A stretch of 64,000 bases of DNA from Mariniphaga sp964559175 (GCA_964559175.1 CAZLGT010000014.1:1-64000), one strand, 5' to 3'. Positions 1 to 8,111 are shown, counted from the stretch's first letter. The notes: generated by a model not told the origin, from the sequence alone. A program made the numbers and translations.

Positions 1-1
1 C

Positions 2-202
2 TGGTCACCGCGTTCGCTGGAACTCGACTTCAGCTTCCTGCCCGACGGTAACTTCACCATGCAGGTTTGGAAAGACGGCGTAAATGCCGACCGCCATGCG
101 GCTGATTTCAAACAGGAAAATCAAAACGTAAATGCTTCCTCCAAAATAAAAATTGAAATGGCGCCCGGAGGTGGTTGGGCTGCCATTATTAAAAAGAATT
201 GA
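2..202 (+). CDS. C-terminal end of a GH97 glycoside hydrolase (partial)
   Basis: Only the last 66 codons are inside the window; the gene enters from the left. The visible protein contains LPDGNFTMQVWKDGVNADR followed by a lysine-rich stretch and MAPGGGWAA close to the stop. This matches the C-terminal beta-sandwich of GH97 enzymes (SusB-like alpha-glucosidases or alpha-galactosidases), where a DGxNADR motif and an APGGGxA ending are characteristic. The catalytic barrel is outside the window, so substrate specificity cannot be judged. GH97 enzymes are usually periplasmic in Bacteroidota and belong to glycan-use loci. The family call is good; anything finer is inference. Confidence 0.8.
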   Translation, partial: WSPRSLELDFSFLPDGNFTMQVWKDGVNADRHAADFKQENQNVNASSKIKIEMAPGGGWAAIIKKN

Positions 203-228
203 AATTAATTTGCACTGAAATTATAATG

Positions 229-267
229 AAAGGATGACATGATTGCTGAAGTGTCATCCTTTTATTT
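229..267. terminator. Bidirectional hairpin terminator
   Basis: An 11-bp perfect stem, AAAGGATGACA paired with TGTCATCCTTT, is followed by a T-rich run on the plus strand (TTATTTT) and preceded by A-rich sequence. It lies between the GH97 stop and the convergent toxin relic, whose stop codon falls in the right arm, so it can serve both transcripts. Confidence 0.75.
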
Positions 268-376
268 TCAGGTTATCTGGATTTTGCCGGTTATCCCAAA
301 TTGTATGGATAATGATTTCCTTTTCAGTAATTTCGTAATAAATAGTTAATAACCAGATTATTTTTCGTTTAGCCAT
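254..376 (-). pseudogene. Relic of a RelE/ParE-family toxin with a large internal deletion
   Basis: A 40-codon frame starts at an ATG inside the last codons of the antitoxin gene (start overlap 19 bp), the arrangement expected for the second gene of this toxin-antitoxin pair. It begins MAKRKIIW and ends with IIIHTIWDNRQNPDNLKIK. These are the extreme N-terminus and the C-terminal strand of the roughly 95-100-residue Bacteroidota RelE/ParE-like toxins. The middle 55-60 residues, which carry most of the fold, are missing, and the two ends are joined in frame. The product cannot fold as an active toxin. An alternative is a very short unrelated peptide, but both termini match the family too well for that. 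Confidence 0.7.
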
Positions 377-612
377 GCATTGATTTCTTCGTCTAAACTT
401 TCATGATTAACGAAAAGACCCATTTCAATCTCTTTCTTTGACGCCATAATTTCATCTTTTTGCTTGCTTGTAAGAGGTAAAACTTCATGGTCTGTTTTCG
501 CGTCAATAATCGTTTGGATTGCTTTTAAAAAGGAAACATCATTGATTGCAGCAATTTTATGTATCAGGACATTTTTTAATTCAAGTGCTGTCATAATCTG
601 TATTTTTCTCAA
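358..612 (-). CDS. Antitoxin-like protein of a type II toxin-antitoxin pair
   Basis: This 84-residue acidic protein has the layout of Bacteroidota antitoxins that precede RelE/ParE toxins. A helical N-terminal half (TALELKNVLIHKIAAINDVSFLKAIQTIID) would bind DNA or dimerise. A charged C-terminal tail (LTSKQKDEIMASKKEIEMG ... LDEEINAWLNEK) would wrap the toxin. The downstream toxin reading frame overlaps its 3' end but is internally deleted, so this is an orphan antitoxin. It may persist as an autorepressor or as protection against a related toxin elsewhere. The antitoxin role rests on architecture and on the adjoining relic rather than on a diagnostic motif. Confidence 0.65.
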   Translation of the reverse strand: MRKIQIMTALELKNVLIHKIAAINDVSFLKAIQTIIDAKTDHEVLPLTSKQKDEIMASKKEIEMGLFVNHESLDEEINAWLNEK

Positions 613-636
613 AATTAAGAAAAATTCATCAAATAC

Positions 637-1386
637 TCACCGGTCCAGCCACTGCTTGAACTCCGGCACTTTGTCGCGACTAACGATGAGACCATCATCT
701 GTAAAATTTTTCAGTTTCAGTTTTAGCCGGTTGGTGGAGTAGCTGATGATTTCGGCTATGCAGTTGATATTCACCATAAAATTGCGATTGATTCGAAAAA
801 ACAATTCCGGATCAACCCGTTTTTGAAGTTGGTCGAGTGAATAATCGAGCGCATATTTTTTTCCGGTTTGGGTTTTCAGAAACGAACACCGTTCCTCCAC
901 AAAAAAGCAACAGATTTCTTCTACCGGCACCGACTGAAAATGGACGCCCACTTTCACGAAAAACCTCGTTTTCCATGGTTTTGCCAACTGTTCAAAAACT
1001 TTTGATAGCTTTTCTTCCATTCCGGCAGGCTTGAAAATTTTCCGGTACTTTTCTATTGCGGTTTCCAGCGCATTAAGGTCAATGGGTTTCAGCAGATAAT
1101 CCACGCTGTTTACCTTGAATGCACGGATGGCATACTGGTCGAACGCCGTTGTAAAAATTACCGGCGCTTCCACTTTTACGGCATCAAAAATCTCAAAGGA
1201 AATACCGTCATCGAGCTGGATGTCCATAAAAATCAGGTCGGGCTTAGGATTGGAAGCCAGCCAGTTTGCCGATTCTTCTACCGATTCCAGTTTTCCAACC
1301 ACTTCAATTTCAGTATTTACCTGCTTTAAAAGCGATTCCAGTTTTTCGGCAGCCAGCCGTTCGTCTTCAATAATTACTACCTTCAT
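637..1386 (-). CDS. LytTR-family response regulator
   Basis: A 249-residue two-component response regulator. The receiver domain (about 1-120) begins MKVVIIEDERLAAEKL, with acidic residues E7, D8 and E9, phospho-acceptor D55 in LIFMDIQL, and the conserved lysine in YLLKPID. A LytTR DNA-binding domain fills about 140-249 (FVKVGVHFQSVPVEEICCF ... FFRINRNFMVNINCIAEI). A longer frame runs further upstream, but MKVVIIED is the normal family start. It overlaps the end of the sensor kinase gene by 20 bp, so the two are probably translationally coupled. It should bind direct-repeat promoters; the target genes are not evident here. Confidence 0.92.
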   Translation of the reverse strand: MKVVIIEDERLAAEKLESLLKQVNTEIEVVGKLESVEESANWLASNPKPDLIFMDIQLDDGISFEIFDAVKVEAPVIFTTAFDQYAIRAFKVNSVDYLLKPIDLNALETAIEKYRKIFKPAGMEEKLSKVFEQLAKPWKTRFFVKVGVHFQSVPVEEICCFFVEERCSFLKTQTGKKYALDYSLDQLQKRVDPELFFRINRNFMVNINCIAEIISYSTNRLKLKLKNFTDDGLIVSRDKVPEFKQWLDR

Positions 1387-2437
1387 TTTTCTGAATTTTA
1401 GCTGGTATCTTAACTGCAAATTCTGTATCGGTTTGGTTGATTTCAATTTCGCGTTTCAATATCAGTCGACACCGTTCATTCAGGTTTTTCAACCCGGTTT
1501 TCGATGAGTTGCTGAGTTGCGATTTCGGCTGCAGGTTATTCCGCACCACCAGCTTGTCCATCCCTTCGTTGTGAATAGTAACAACCAGTGGATTTTTCCG
1601 GGTGGTGGCATTGTGTTTCATTGCATTTTCGATTAAAAGCTGCAACGAAACCGGTGGTATCAGCAGGTTTTCAGTTTCTGTCAATTCTACTTTCAGTTCA
1701 ATTTTTTCTTCGTCCCTGATTTTTTGCAGCGAAAAATATTCACGGACAAACTGCATTTCATCGGTTAGCGGAACCAAATCTTTTTCCTGATTTTCCAGAA
1801 TATACCGGTAAATATTTGACAGTTTGCGGATAAATTCTTCCGACAGTGAAGGATTGCTATGCACCAGCGACGACAATGTGTTCAGGCTGTTGAACAGAAA
1901 ATGCGGGTTCACCTGGCTTTTCAGGGTTTCGTACTGAAAAAGCAGCTTTTCCTGGGCCAGTTTTTCTTCGCGTTTCAGTGCATCGGACCACTGCGAATAA
2001 AAGAAAAAAAGTGTGCCGATTGCAAAACCAATCAATGCAGCGGTAATAAACCCCTTAAATTCCTGTTGTTTGAACGCTGAAAAAGCATTACCCAGGTTGA
2101 CCCCGTTCATACTGTTCTGAATAATGAATACCATTAAAAAGATTACAGATGCAATAATTATTACGGTTAAATAAAAGAATACCAATCGTAAAGTGGTTTT
2201 CTTTTTAAATTGTCTTGTGGAAACGTCGAGGTTGCTGAAAAACTTAGTGCCCAGCCAGATAAAAATTTCAAGTTGCAGCCAGGTAAGAAAAATCATGGTT
2301 GGCAGCCCTTCATGAAAAATTTGACCAACCAACACAAGGCTGAAAAGGAGTGAGATAGCAAGTGCTCCTGCCAGAACTTTAAGTCGGGTTAGCAGGAATC
2401 CCTTGTTTATTTTTCTGAATACTTTTATTTTTTGCAT
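1367..2437 (-). CDS. LytS-type sensor histidine kinase
   Basis: This 356-residue membrane kinase is the partner of the overlapping LytTR regulator. Four hydrophobic segments (about 21-40, 47-65, 85-107 and 129-148) are followed by a His_kinase domain. H179 in the NPHFLFNSLN motif is the predicted phosphorylation site. The ATPase part carries the N-box LLIENAMKHN and a glycine box around KTGLKNLNERC. No periplasmic sensor domain is obvious, so the signal is probably sensed in or at the membrane. The gene is first in a two-gene minus-strand operon. Confidence 0.92.
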   Translation of the reverse strand: MQKIKVFRKINKGFLLTRLKVLAGALAISLLFSLVLVGQIFHEGLPTMIFLTWLQLEIFIWLGTKFFSNLDVSTRQFKKKTTLRLVFFYLTVIIIASVIFLMVFIIQNSMNGVNLGNAFSAFKQQEFKGFITAALIGFAIGTLFFFYSQWSDALKREEKLAQEKLLFQYETLKSQVNPHFLFNSLNTLSSLVHSNPSLSEEFIRKLSNIYRYILENQEKDLVPLTDEMQFVREYFSLQKIRDEEKIELKVELTETENLLIPPVSLQLLIENAMKHNATTRKNPLVVTIHNEGMDKLVVRNNLQPKSQLSNSSKTGLKNLNERCRLILKREIEINQTDTEFAVKIPAKIQKNEGSNY

Positions 2438-2564
2438 TCTACCAATTTTTCCGGATAAATTCCAACGGTTTCTAAAGCCTCAAAATTCAGAATAAAATTA
2501 TAAAACGGAAAATATTTTTTGACGAACGGGCGATTTCAGTGCCTGAACGGGAATATTTAACAAC

Positions 2565-2597
2565 AAAAGGATGGCATTTGAAATTCACCATCCTTTT
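2565..2597 (-). terminator. Rho-independent terminator after the MscS gene
   Basis: A 10-bp perfect stem, AAAAGGATGG and CCATCCTTTT, lies just downstream of the MscS stop on the minus strand. The T-run is only partial (TTTTGTTGTT). Confidence 0.65.
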
Positions 2598-2620
2598 GCT
2601 GTAAATAAATTGATTGTTGA

Positions 2621-3433
2621 CTATTTGTGCACGTGCACATCCATTTGCGGGAATGGTATGTTAAGACCTTCTTTTGCAAATGTTTTATATACCTTTTCGT
2701 GCATATCGAAATAAATGCCCCAATAGTTGGACGATTCTGCCCAGGCGCGAACTACCAGATTCACAGAGCTGTCGCCCAGTTCTTTTACCGCGATAAAAGG
2801 AGCCGGATCCTGTAAAATGCGTTCGTCGCCGTCAATCAGGTTTTTCAGTACCTGTTTGGCTTTATCTACATCGTCGCCGTAGCCAATTCCAAACACAAAG
2901 TCAACGCGACGACGGGGTTCGGTCGAATAATTTATCATTGAACCGGTTGAAAGTCCTCCATTTGGAATGATGATGGTTTTGTTGTCGGGTGTTTTCAGAA
3001 TGGTGTTGAAAATCTGAATTTCGTTTACCGAGCCGGCATGTCCCTGCGCTTCAACGTAATCGCCTACTTTGAAAGGCTTGAAAAGCAGAATAATTACACC
3101 GCCCGCAAAATTTTGTAATGTACCCGAAAGAGCCATACCCACTGCCAGGCCGGCAGCACCCAAAATGGCAATAAACGAGGTCATCTGAACTCCAATCATT
3201 CCAACCACGCTAATCAGGAGTAGCGTCTTTAGCAGAATGCCAATCATGCTGTTTAGAAAACCCCGAAGGGAGGGTTCCATGTCTCTTTTTTCAAATTTTT
3301 TCCTCAGGCTTTTTTGAACGATACTTATTATCCACCACCCAATTATGAGGGTTATAATAGCCCCAATAAGCCGGGGACCAAAAGTTAATACTACATCGTT
3401 AATTTTTTCCCAGAGTGTATTCACTGAATCCAT
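2621..3433 (-). CDS. Small-conductance mechanosensitive channel (MscS family)
   Basis: A 270-residue channel of E. coli MscS size. Three membrane helices are visible (about 17-38, 62-86 and 90-115). The pore helix is the Gly/Ala-rich AILGAAGLAVGMALSGTLQNFAGG. The beta domain starts GVIILLFKPFKVGDYV, and the alpha/beta cytoplasmic domain contains FNTILKTPDNKTIIIPNG. It sits in the inner membrane as a heptamer and releases solutes on hypo-osmotic shock. It is a monocistronic minus-strand gene with its own downstream hairpin. Confidence 0.95.
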   Translation of the reverse strand: MDSVNTLWEKINDVVLTFGPRLIGAIITLIIGWWIISIVQKSLRKKFEKRDMEPSLRGFLNSMIGILLKTLLLISVVGMIGVQMTSFIAILGAAGLAVGMALSGTLQNFAGGVIILLFKPFKVGDYVEAQGHAGSVNEIQIFNTILKTPDNKTIIIPNGGLSTGSMINYSTEPRRRVDFVFGIGYGDDVDKAKQVLKNLIDGDERILQDPAPFIAVKELGDSSVNLVVRAWAESSNYWGIYFDMHEKVYKTFAKEGLNIPFPQMDVHVHK

Positions 3434-3483
3434 ATTTAATAAATATTATTGTTAATTTCTTAAAGATACAATAAATGACCAGA

Positions 3484-3514
3484 CAAAAAAAGAGAGCAAA
3501 TGAATTTGCCCTCT
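3484..3514 (-). terminator. Terminator after the acyl carrier protein gene
   Basis: Read on the minus strand, an AGAGGGCAAA / TTTGCTCTCT stem (one G-T pair) is followed by a run of seven T. It separates the acyl carrier protein gene from the MscS gene. Confidence 0.75.
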
Positions 3515-3547
3515 TCTCATTTAACAATTAATAATCACCCAAAAAAA

Positions 3548-3799
3548 CTAAGCTGTTTGTTTTAAATAATTCACAGTGTCGTTTACATTTCCGAAATTCG
3601 ATAATTCTTCGTCGCGAACAGAAATATCAAAAATACCTTCAAGGTAAAAAGTGAAAATTTTCCAGTCAACCGAATCAAAATTCAAATCGGATTTAAATGA
3701 TGCATCTGGCTGGATATCATTTTTTTGTACCCCCGTTTTTCGTAATACACGGTAAAGGTTTCGTCTGATTTTCTTTTCTTCCATAATTTTCGTTTTCAA
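3548..3799 (-). CDS. Solitary acyl carrier protein-like protein
   Basis: An 83-residue (or 78-residue, if it starts at the second Met, position 3784) four-helix acyl carrier protein fold. The phosphopantetheine attachment motif is LNFDSVDW with the serine at residue 43; a valine replaces the usual leucine of DSL. The downstream helix (FTFYLEGIFDISVRDEELSNF) and the final helix (NDTVNYLKQ) fit the family. No fatty-acid or polyketide genes lie nearby and it has its own terminator, so it is not the housekeeping FabF-linked ACP. It might carry acyl groups for lipid A, phospholipid remodelling or another specialised pathway. Confidence 0.75.
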   Translation of the reverse strand: MKTKIMEEKKIRRNLYRVLRKTGVQKNDIQPDASFKSDLNFDSVDWKIFTFYLEGIFDISVRDEELSNFGNVNDTVNYLKQTA

Positions 3800-3960
3800 T
3801 TATTACCCTTACATGCAATTTTTTAAAAAACCGAACAAACGAATTTATGGGTCAAATATATGAAGTTTCTTTAAATATCAAATTTCATTTAACACATATT
3901 AACGCAAGGTTTATAATAAATTCATATTCAAAATGATAAGTGAAAAAAACCGGAAAAAAT

Positions 3961-4350
3961 TCACAAATCTGTTTTTAAAAGGCTGAAAACCTGCAAGTCG
4001 AAATATTTGTTGTTACAGCGCTCTCCCTGCCGCTCAATACCTTCGTATTNNNNNNNNNNNNNNNNNNNNNNNNNNNNNNNNNNNNNNNNNNNNNNNNNNN
4101 NNNNNNNNNNNNNNNNNNNNNNNNNNNNNNNNNNNNNNNNNNNNNNNNNTTCATCCCTTCTGGGGTTTGGCTGAGCGATAACACTTCGGATAAAATCTTC
4201 AGTGTCCGAAACCTGTTGGGTACCATCGATAAAGGGCAGCCATTTGCGCAAATATTCACGGTCGCGATGAATGGTATCGAAAATGGTGCCAGACATGGAT
4301 AGGTTAACAGCATCGAGCCGCAATTTGGTATTTATTTGTATGTGATTCAT
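3961..4350 (-). CDS. GNAT acetyltransferase of RimJ/RimL type, interrupted by an assembly gap
   Basis: The N-terminal part (LRLDAVNLSMSGTIFDTIHRDREYLRKWLPF ... SDTEDFIRSVI) matches proteins that acetylate ribosomal proteins or related N-termini. The C-terminal part (YEGIERQGERCNNKYFDLQVFSLL) matches the end of the same fold. The central acetyl-CoA-binding region lies in the 100-N gap. Visible residues number about 95 and the family is usually about 180, so more than 100 bp is probably missing. That both ends belong to one intact gene is likely but cannot be proved here. Start and stop are in agreement if the gap size were exact. Confidence 0.7.
   Translation of the reverse strand: MNHIQINTKLRLDAVNLSMSGTIFDTIHRDREYLRKWLPFIDGTQQVSDTEDFIRSVIAQPNPRRDEXXXXXXXXXXXXXXXXXXXXXXXXXXXXXXXXXXYEGIERQGERCNNKYFDLQVFSLLKTDL
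4050..4149. other. Assembly gap of exactly 100 N
   Basis: A block of 100 N with round length is the conventional filler for a scaffold gap of unknown size. It falls inside the acetyltransferase gene. Confidence 0.98.
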
Positions 4351-4458
4351 ATTTGAGTTTTTTCATCTGACCAACACTATAAGGAATTATTACAATAAGA
4401 GCGGCGATTTTTATCAACTTATTATCTTTACGCAAATTTTTTTATAATCGTAACAAAA

Positions 4459-5295
4459 ATGAGAAACGTTATGAACAGATGGATAATAGCTATTTTCGGA
4501 ATATTACTGGCAGCGGTTTTTTCTTGTGGAAATGGAAAGCCAAAAGCAGGTGAGGCTCAAATAGTAATTAAAACGGATTACGGAAATATAAAAGTAAAGC
4601 TCTACGAAAAAACGGTGGAACACAAAAAGAATTTTGAAAAACTGGCCGGTGAAGGTTTTTATAATGGCTTGCTTTTTCACCGGGTAATTGAAAACTTTAT
4701 GATTCAGGGGGGTGATCCCGATTCTAAAAATGTACCGTCCGGTCAGGCTTTGGGTGGTGGTTCGCTCGATTACACTTTACCCGCCGAATTTATTCCGGAG
4801 TATTATCACAAGAGAGGCGCAGTTGCTGCTGCACGAAAAGGCGGTTTAATGAACCTGGAAAAACGTTCGAGCGCTTCGCAGTTTTACATTGTTCAGGGAG
4901 ACATTTTTTCTCATGGGGAACTGGACACTATGGAAATAGTTAAAAATCAGCAAATTAAAAACGGTCTTGTAAGAGATCACCTCATGGATGTTGATGATGA
5001 AATCCAGGTGTTCAGGCAAAATGATGATCGGGAAGGATTTGCATTGAAGGTTGCAGAAATAAGAGACCGGGTGGATAGCTTAATTGCCGCAAGGAATCTA
5101 ATTTTCAGATTTTCTGATGAGCAACGTGAAATTTACACAACTATTGGCGGTTACCCATCTCTCGATGGCGACTATACCGTTTTTGGCGAAGTGGTGGAGG
5201 GAATGGATGTTGTGGATAAAATTGCAGCCGTGGAAACTGACGAGCATGATCGGCCGGTGCAGGATGTGAAAATGGAAATCGTTTGGTTAAAATAG
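4459..5295 (+). CDS. Cyclophilin-type peptidyl-prolyl isomerase, lipoprotein
   Basis: A 278-residue envelope isomerase that speeds cis-trans proline isomerisation during protein folding. The signal peptide ends in a lipobox (AAVFSC, Cys 23). The cyclophilin domain starts VIKTDYGNIKVKLYEKTVEHKKNFEKL. It keeps the active-site signature LFHRVIENFMIQGGDP (catalytic Arg, Phe, Met, Gln) and SQFYIVQGD. An insertion of about 70 helical residues separates SQFYIV from the final YTTIGGYPSLDGDYTVFGEV, as in many Bacteroidota homologues. The next gene starts 4 bp downstream, so this is the first gene of a three-cyclophilin operon. An in-frame Met at residue 5 is an alternative start. Confidence 0.93.
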   Translation: MRNVMNRWIIAIFGILLAAVFSCGNGKPKAGEAQIVIKTDYGNIKVKLYEKTVEHKKNFEKLAGEGFYNGLLFHRVIENFMIQGGDPDSKNVPSGQALGGGSLDYTLPAEFIPEYYHKRGAVAAARKGGLMNLEKRSSASQFYIVQGDIFSHGELDTMEIVKNQQIKNGLVRDHLMDVDDEIQVFRQNDDREGFALKVAEIRDRVDSLIAARNLIFRFSDEQREIYTTIGGYPSLDGDYTVFGEVVEGMDVVDKIAAVETDEHDRPVQDVKMEIVWLK

Positions 5296-5299
5296 CAGG

Positions 5300-6109
5300 A
5301 TGAAACAAACCGGCACATTTCTTTTGATTTTTTTATTTTCCTTTTCGGGATTTGCACAGTCGAAAAAGGTGTGTGTATCCACCAACCTGGGCGATATGAC
5401 ATTTATGCTTTACGACGATACGCCCAAACACCGCAATGCGTTTCTCGAACTGGCCCGTGAAGGTTATTACGATGGAACTCTGTTTTACCGTGTCATTCAG
5501 GATTTTCTCATTCAGGGAGGGTCCAAAAGCTCAAAAAATGCTCCTCCGGGGAAGCGAATCGGCTATGGCGATCCCGACCATACGGTGGACGATGAAATTC
5601 TGCCGCACCATTTTCACAAAAAAGGTGCACTTTGTGCCCCGCGCCAGCCCGACGATGTAAACCCCTGGCAGCAATCCGATATTTCGCAGTTTTATGTGGT
5701 GAAAGGCAGGGTTCATTCCTCAGGGGAACTCGACACTTTGGAAATGGCAGTGAACCGTCCTATCCGGAACAGGATTGTCAACAAGTACCTGAATGATGAA
5801 GTCAGGGCACAGCTTCAGGAATTGAGGGAGGAGAAAAAAGTGGAGGAGTTTCGTGAAATTGCCGACCACGTACGGCAGCAAATCGAAACTGAATACAACA
5901 TGCAAACCGGTGTTCTGGAATTCTCCGAAGAACAACGCGAAGCCTATACCACCATTGGCGGGTATCCTGATTTGGATGGCCAATACACCATTTTTGGCGA
6001 GTGTATTTCAGGGTTCGAAACCATAGACAAAATTGCTGCATTAAGAACCGATGAAAACAACCGGCCTTTTACCGATGTTAAAATTACTGTAACCGTTTTG
6101 AATGATTAA
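5300..6109 (+). CDS. Secreted cyclophilin-type peptidyl-prolyl isomerase
   Basis: A 269-residue paralogue of the preceding gene, with a Sec signal peptide (about 1-19, FSFSGFAQ) instead of a lipobox, so it is probably soluble in the periplasm. The catalytic segment is LFYRVIQDFLIQGG: Arg, Phe and Gln are kept and Leu replaces the usual Met. The same helical insertion (about 140-200) precedes the YTTIGGYPDLDGQYTIFGE ending. It starts 4 bp after the upstream stop, and its end overlaps or abuts the third cyclophilin, which implies a co-transcribed set. Confidence 0.92.
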   Translation: MKQTGTFLLIFLFSFSGFAQSKKVCVSTNLGDMTFMLYDDTPKHRNAFLELAREGYYDGTLFYRVIQDFLIQGGSKSSKNAPPGKRIGYGDPDHTVDDEILPHHFHKKGALCAPRQPDDVNPWQQSDISQFYVVKGRVHSSGELDTLEMAVNRPIRNRIVNKYLNDEVRAQLQELREEKKVEEFREIADHVRQQIETEYNMQTGVLEFSEEQREAYTTIGGYPDLDGQYTIFGECISGFETIDKIAALRTDENNRPFTDVKITVTVLND

Positions 6110-7442
6110 AATGAAAACTTTTGTCCTTTTTATCCTTTTTTCGATGATCTTTTTTTCCTGTAAAAACAGGGAAAAGAGTGAAGAAAAAACCGATGAGGGG
6201 CCACAAAAGCAGGAAGCCAGGGCTGAAGACCCGGAAACAGGATGGGAAAAAATTTTGGCGGCAGTGGTTTCATTCGATTCTTTTGACGGAAACCGGATTC
6301 TGGAATCGGGTCAGGGGTTTTTTGTAACCGAAGATATTATTGCCACACGATATTCTCTTGTAAATCAAGCCAGTAATATTGTGTTTTCACCGCTCGACAC
6401 CGATAAAAAGTACAGATGCGATAAGTATTTAGCTGTGGATCGCATCAACGACATAATTTTACTGAAAGCGGACAGTCTGAAAAGTAATCCTGTGGAACTT
6501 TATCAGGGAACAGCGCCCAATACTGCCAAAACCATGTACATTTCTGCCTCGCCGCGAAAAACGGTTCAGTTATTCACCGGGCAGTTGCTCAATCAAACCA
6601 CCGTTCAGGGAGCAAAGCTTTACCGCATTACCAACCGCATCCGCAATGCCAATTTTGGTGCACCGGTATTTGTATCGAACCAGAAATCCATTGGAATTGC
6701 TTTTTCAGATGTGGTGAGTTATGAAATGCAAAGTTTTGCCATTCCGTCTGAATACATTGCCCGGTTGCTGGAAAAGCAAAATGAACCGCCCAAATCGCTG
6801 GAATCTTTGCGTTCGGTTGCCAGTGCCGCTGTATCGGCCGAAAACCAGAGAATCAAAGGACTGGTGCTCGAAACCGACATGGGAAATATCACCATCCGGC
6901 TTTTTAACGAAACGCCTGAATACCGCGACAACTTTATAAAACTGGTAAAAGAAAACTACTACGATAGCCTGCTCATACACCGGGTGATTTCCAATTTTGG
7001 CATTCAAACCGGTGCTGCCGATACACGTTATGCCGAAGAAGGCGATATGGTAGGTTGGAAAGGCCCCGGCTACACATTGCCGGCTCACATTGTTCCGGGG
7101 CTTTACCACAAACGGGGAATGATTGGTTCGCCACGGAAACCAGATACTCAAAACCAGCGCCGGCGGGCTGACGGGTCGCAGTTTTACATTATTACCGGAC
7201 GAAAATATTTCGACAAGGAACTGGATGATATTGAAGAAGAAAACGACTACAAGTTTACTCCGGAACAACGGCAGGTTTACAAAACCATTGGCGGCGCCCC
7301 ACACCTCGATGGCACTTACACCATTTTTGGCGAAGTAATTTCAGGATTGGAGGTGGCAGACCAAATTGTTCAGGTAGAAACCGACCGCCAGTGGCGACCG
7401 CTGGAGGATATCAGGCTCAAGAAAATCAGGATTTTGAACTAA
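6102..7442 (+). CDS. Lipoprotein: degenerate trypsin-like domain fused to a cyclophilin
   Basis: A 446-residue lipoprotein (lipobox FFSC, Cys 20; a second Met at 6111 is an equally plausible start). Residues about 45-225 have the pattern of a trypsin/HtrA-like domain (SGQGFFVTEDIIATRYSLV, DRINDIILLK, ANFGAPVFVSNQKSIGIAF). The catalytic His is absent (ATRYSLV in place of T-x-x-HVV), and the Ser of GxSG is replaced in NFGAPVF, so protease activity is very unlikely. Residues about 250-446 form a cyclophilin domain with LIHRVISNFGIQTG and SQFYIITG but without the long insertion of its two neighbours. The dead protease may present or bind clients to the isomerase. It is the third gene of the cyclophilin operon. 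Confidence 0.85.
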   Translation: MIKMKTFVLFILFSMIFFSCKNREKSEEKTDEGPQKQEARAEDPETGWEKILAAVVSFDSFDGNRILESGQGFFVTEDIIATRYSLVNQASNIVFSPLDTDKKYRCDKYLAVDRINDIILLKADSLKSNPVELYQGTAPNTAKTMYISASPRKTVQLFTGQLLNQTTVQGAKLYRITNRIRNANFGAPVFVSNQKSIGIAFSDVVSYEMQSFAIPSEYIARLLEKQNEPPKSLESLRSVASAAVSAENQRIKGLVLETDMGNITIRLFNETPEYRDNFIKLVKENYYDSLLIHRVISNFGIQTGAADTRYAEEGDMVGWKGPGYTLPAHIVPGLYHKRGMIGSPRKPDTQNQRRRADGSQFYIITGRKYFDKELDDIEEENDYKFTPEQRQVYKTIGGAPHLDGTYTIFGEVISGLEVADQIVQVETDRQWRPLEDIRLKKIRILN

Positions 7443-8061
7443 ATACTTCCGAAACTTCCATCCCTTCTTTCAACCAAAAAGTTTTCAGACCAGCTTTTTC
7501 AGCGCCGGCAATATTTTTTTCCAAATCATCCACAAAAAGAGTTTCTGATGGAATAATTCCGGCAGATTCAATCACTTTCTGATAGGATGCCAAATCGGGT
7601 TTGCGTTCATGAATTTCGTGCGAATAAAAATCTTTCACAAAAAGGGAAGGAAATTCAATTCCGTAGATATTTCGAAATTCTTTATGAAGGCGTTCGATGT
7701 GGATTGCATTCGTATTGCTGAACAAATATACATCGAAATTTTTGGCAAGTACTTTTAGCATTTCCACCCGTTTTTCCGGAATATCGCGTATCATCGCACA
7801 CCAGGCATCGTCAATTTCCCGGTCGGTAGCCTCCGGGTTTTTCAAAATATGACGAATTTTTTTTTTGAACGCTTCAGGTGTTGCTTTTCCCACCTCTAGT
7901 TCATAAAATACAGGATCAGCATACGCCTGTTGGCGGTTGACCACTTCCGAGTTCAACCCAAGTTTTCTGAATGCCTGGATTGACGCATCAAAATCGAGGT
8001 TCAGCAAAACATTTCCCAAATCGAAAACAATGTTTTTGATATTTGTGAGCTTTGGCTTCAT
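7426..8061 (-). CDS. HAD-superfamily phosphatase (subfamily IA, YihX-like)
   Basis: A 211-residue cytoplasmic hydrolase. Motif I is NIVFDLGNVLLNLD, motif II is YLFSNTNAIHIE, the motif III lysine lies near HERKPD, and motif IV is LFVDDLEKNIAGAEKAG. The DLGNV form of motif I is the same as in E. coli YihX, a glucose-1-phosphate phosphatase, but the substrate cannot be fixed from sequence. The gene is convergent with the third cyclophilin, overlapping it by 17 bp at the 3' end. It is divergent from mtnA with a very short intergenic space. Confidence 0.88.
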   Translation of the reverse strand: MKPKLTNIKNIVFDLGNVLLNLDFDASIQAFRKLGLNSEVVNRQQAYADPVFYELEVGKATPEAFKKKIRHILKNPEATDREIDDAWCAMIRDIPEKRVEMLKVLAKNFDVYLFSNTNAIHIERLHKEFRNIYGIEFPSLFVKDFYSHEIHERKPDLASYQKVIESAGIIPSETLFVDDLEKNIAGAEKAGLKTFWLKEGMEVSEVFSSKS

Positions 8062-8092
8062 ATTTTTATTTTAAGCCAACGAATATAAATAT

Positions 8093-8100
8093 TATTTTTG
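8093..8100 (+). promoter_or_regulatory. Putative -7 promoter box for mtnA
   Basis: TATTTTTG matches the Bacteroidota -7 consensus TAnnTTTG. It ends 11 bp before the mtnA ATG, which supports the later start and implies a very short leader. No clear -33 box was seen. Confidence 0.45.
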
Positions 8101-8111
8101 CTTTTATTTCC

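Noticed and set aside
6705..7304. A 199-codon minus-strand frame opposite the third cyclophilin
   Set aside because: It lies entirely antisense to a gene with clear domain homology, and its translation has no recognisable features.
7426..7442. The 17-bp overlap of the cyclophilin and HAD genes as a sign of a frameshift
   Set aside because: Both proteins have complete and normal C-termini; convergent 3' overlaps of this size are ordinary.
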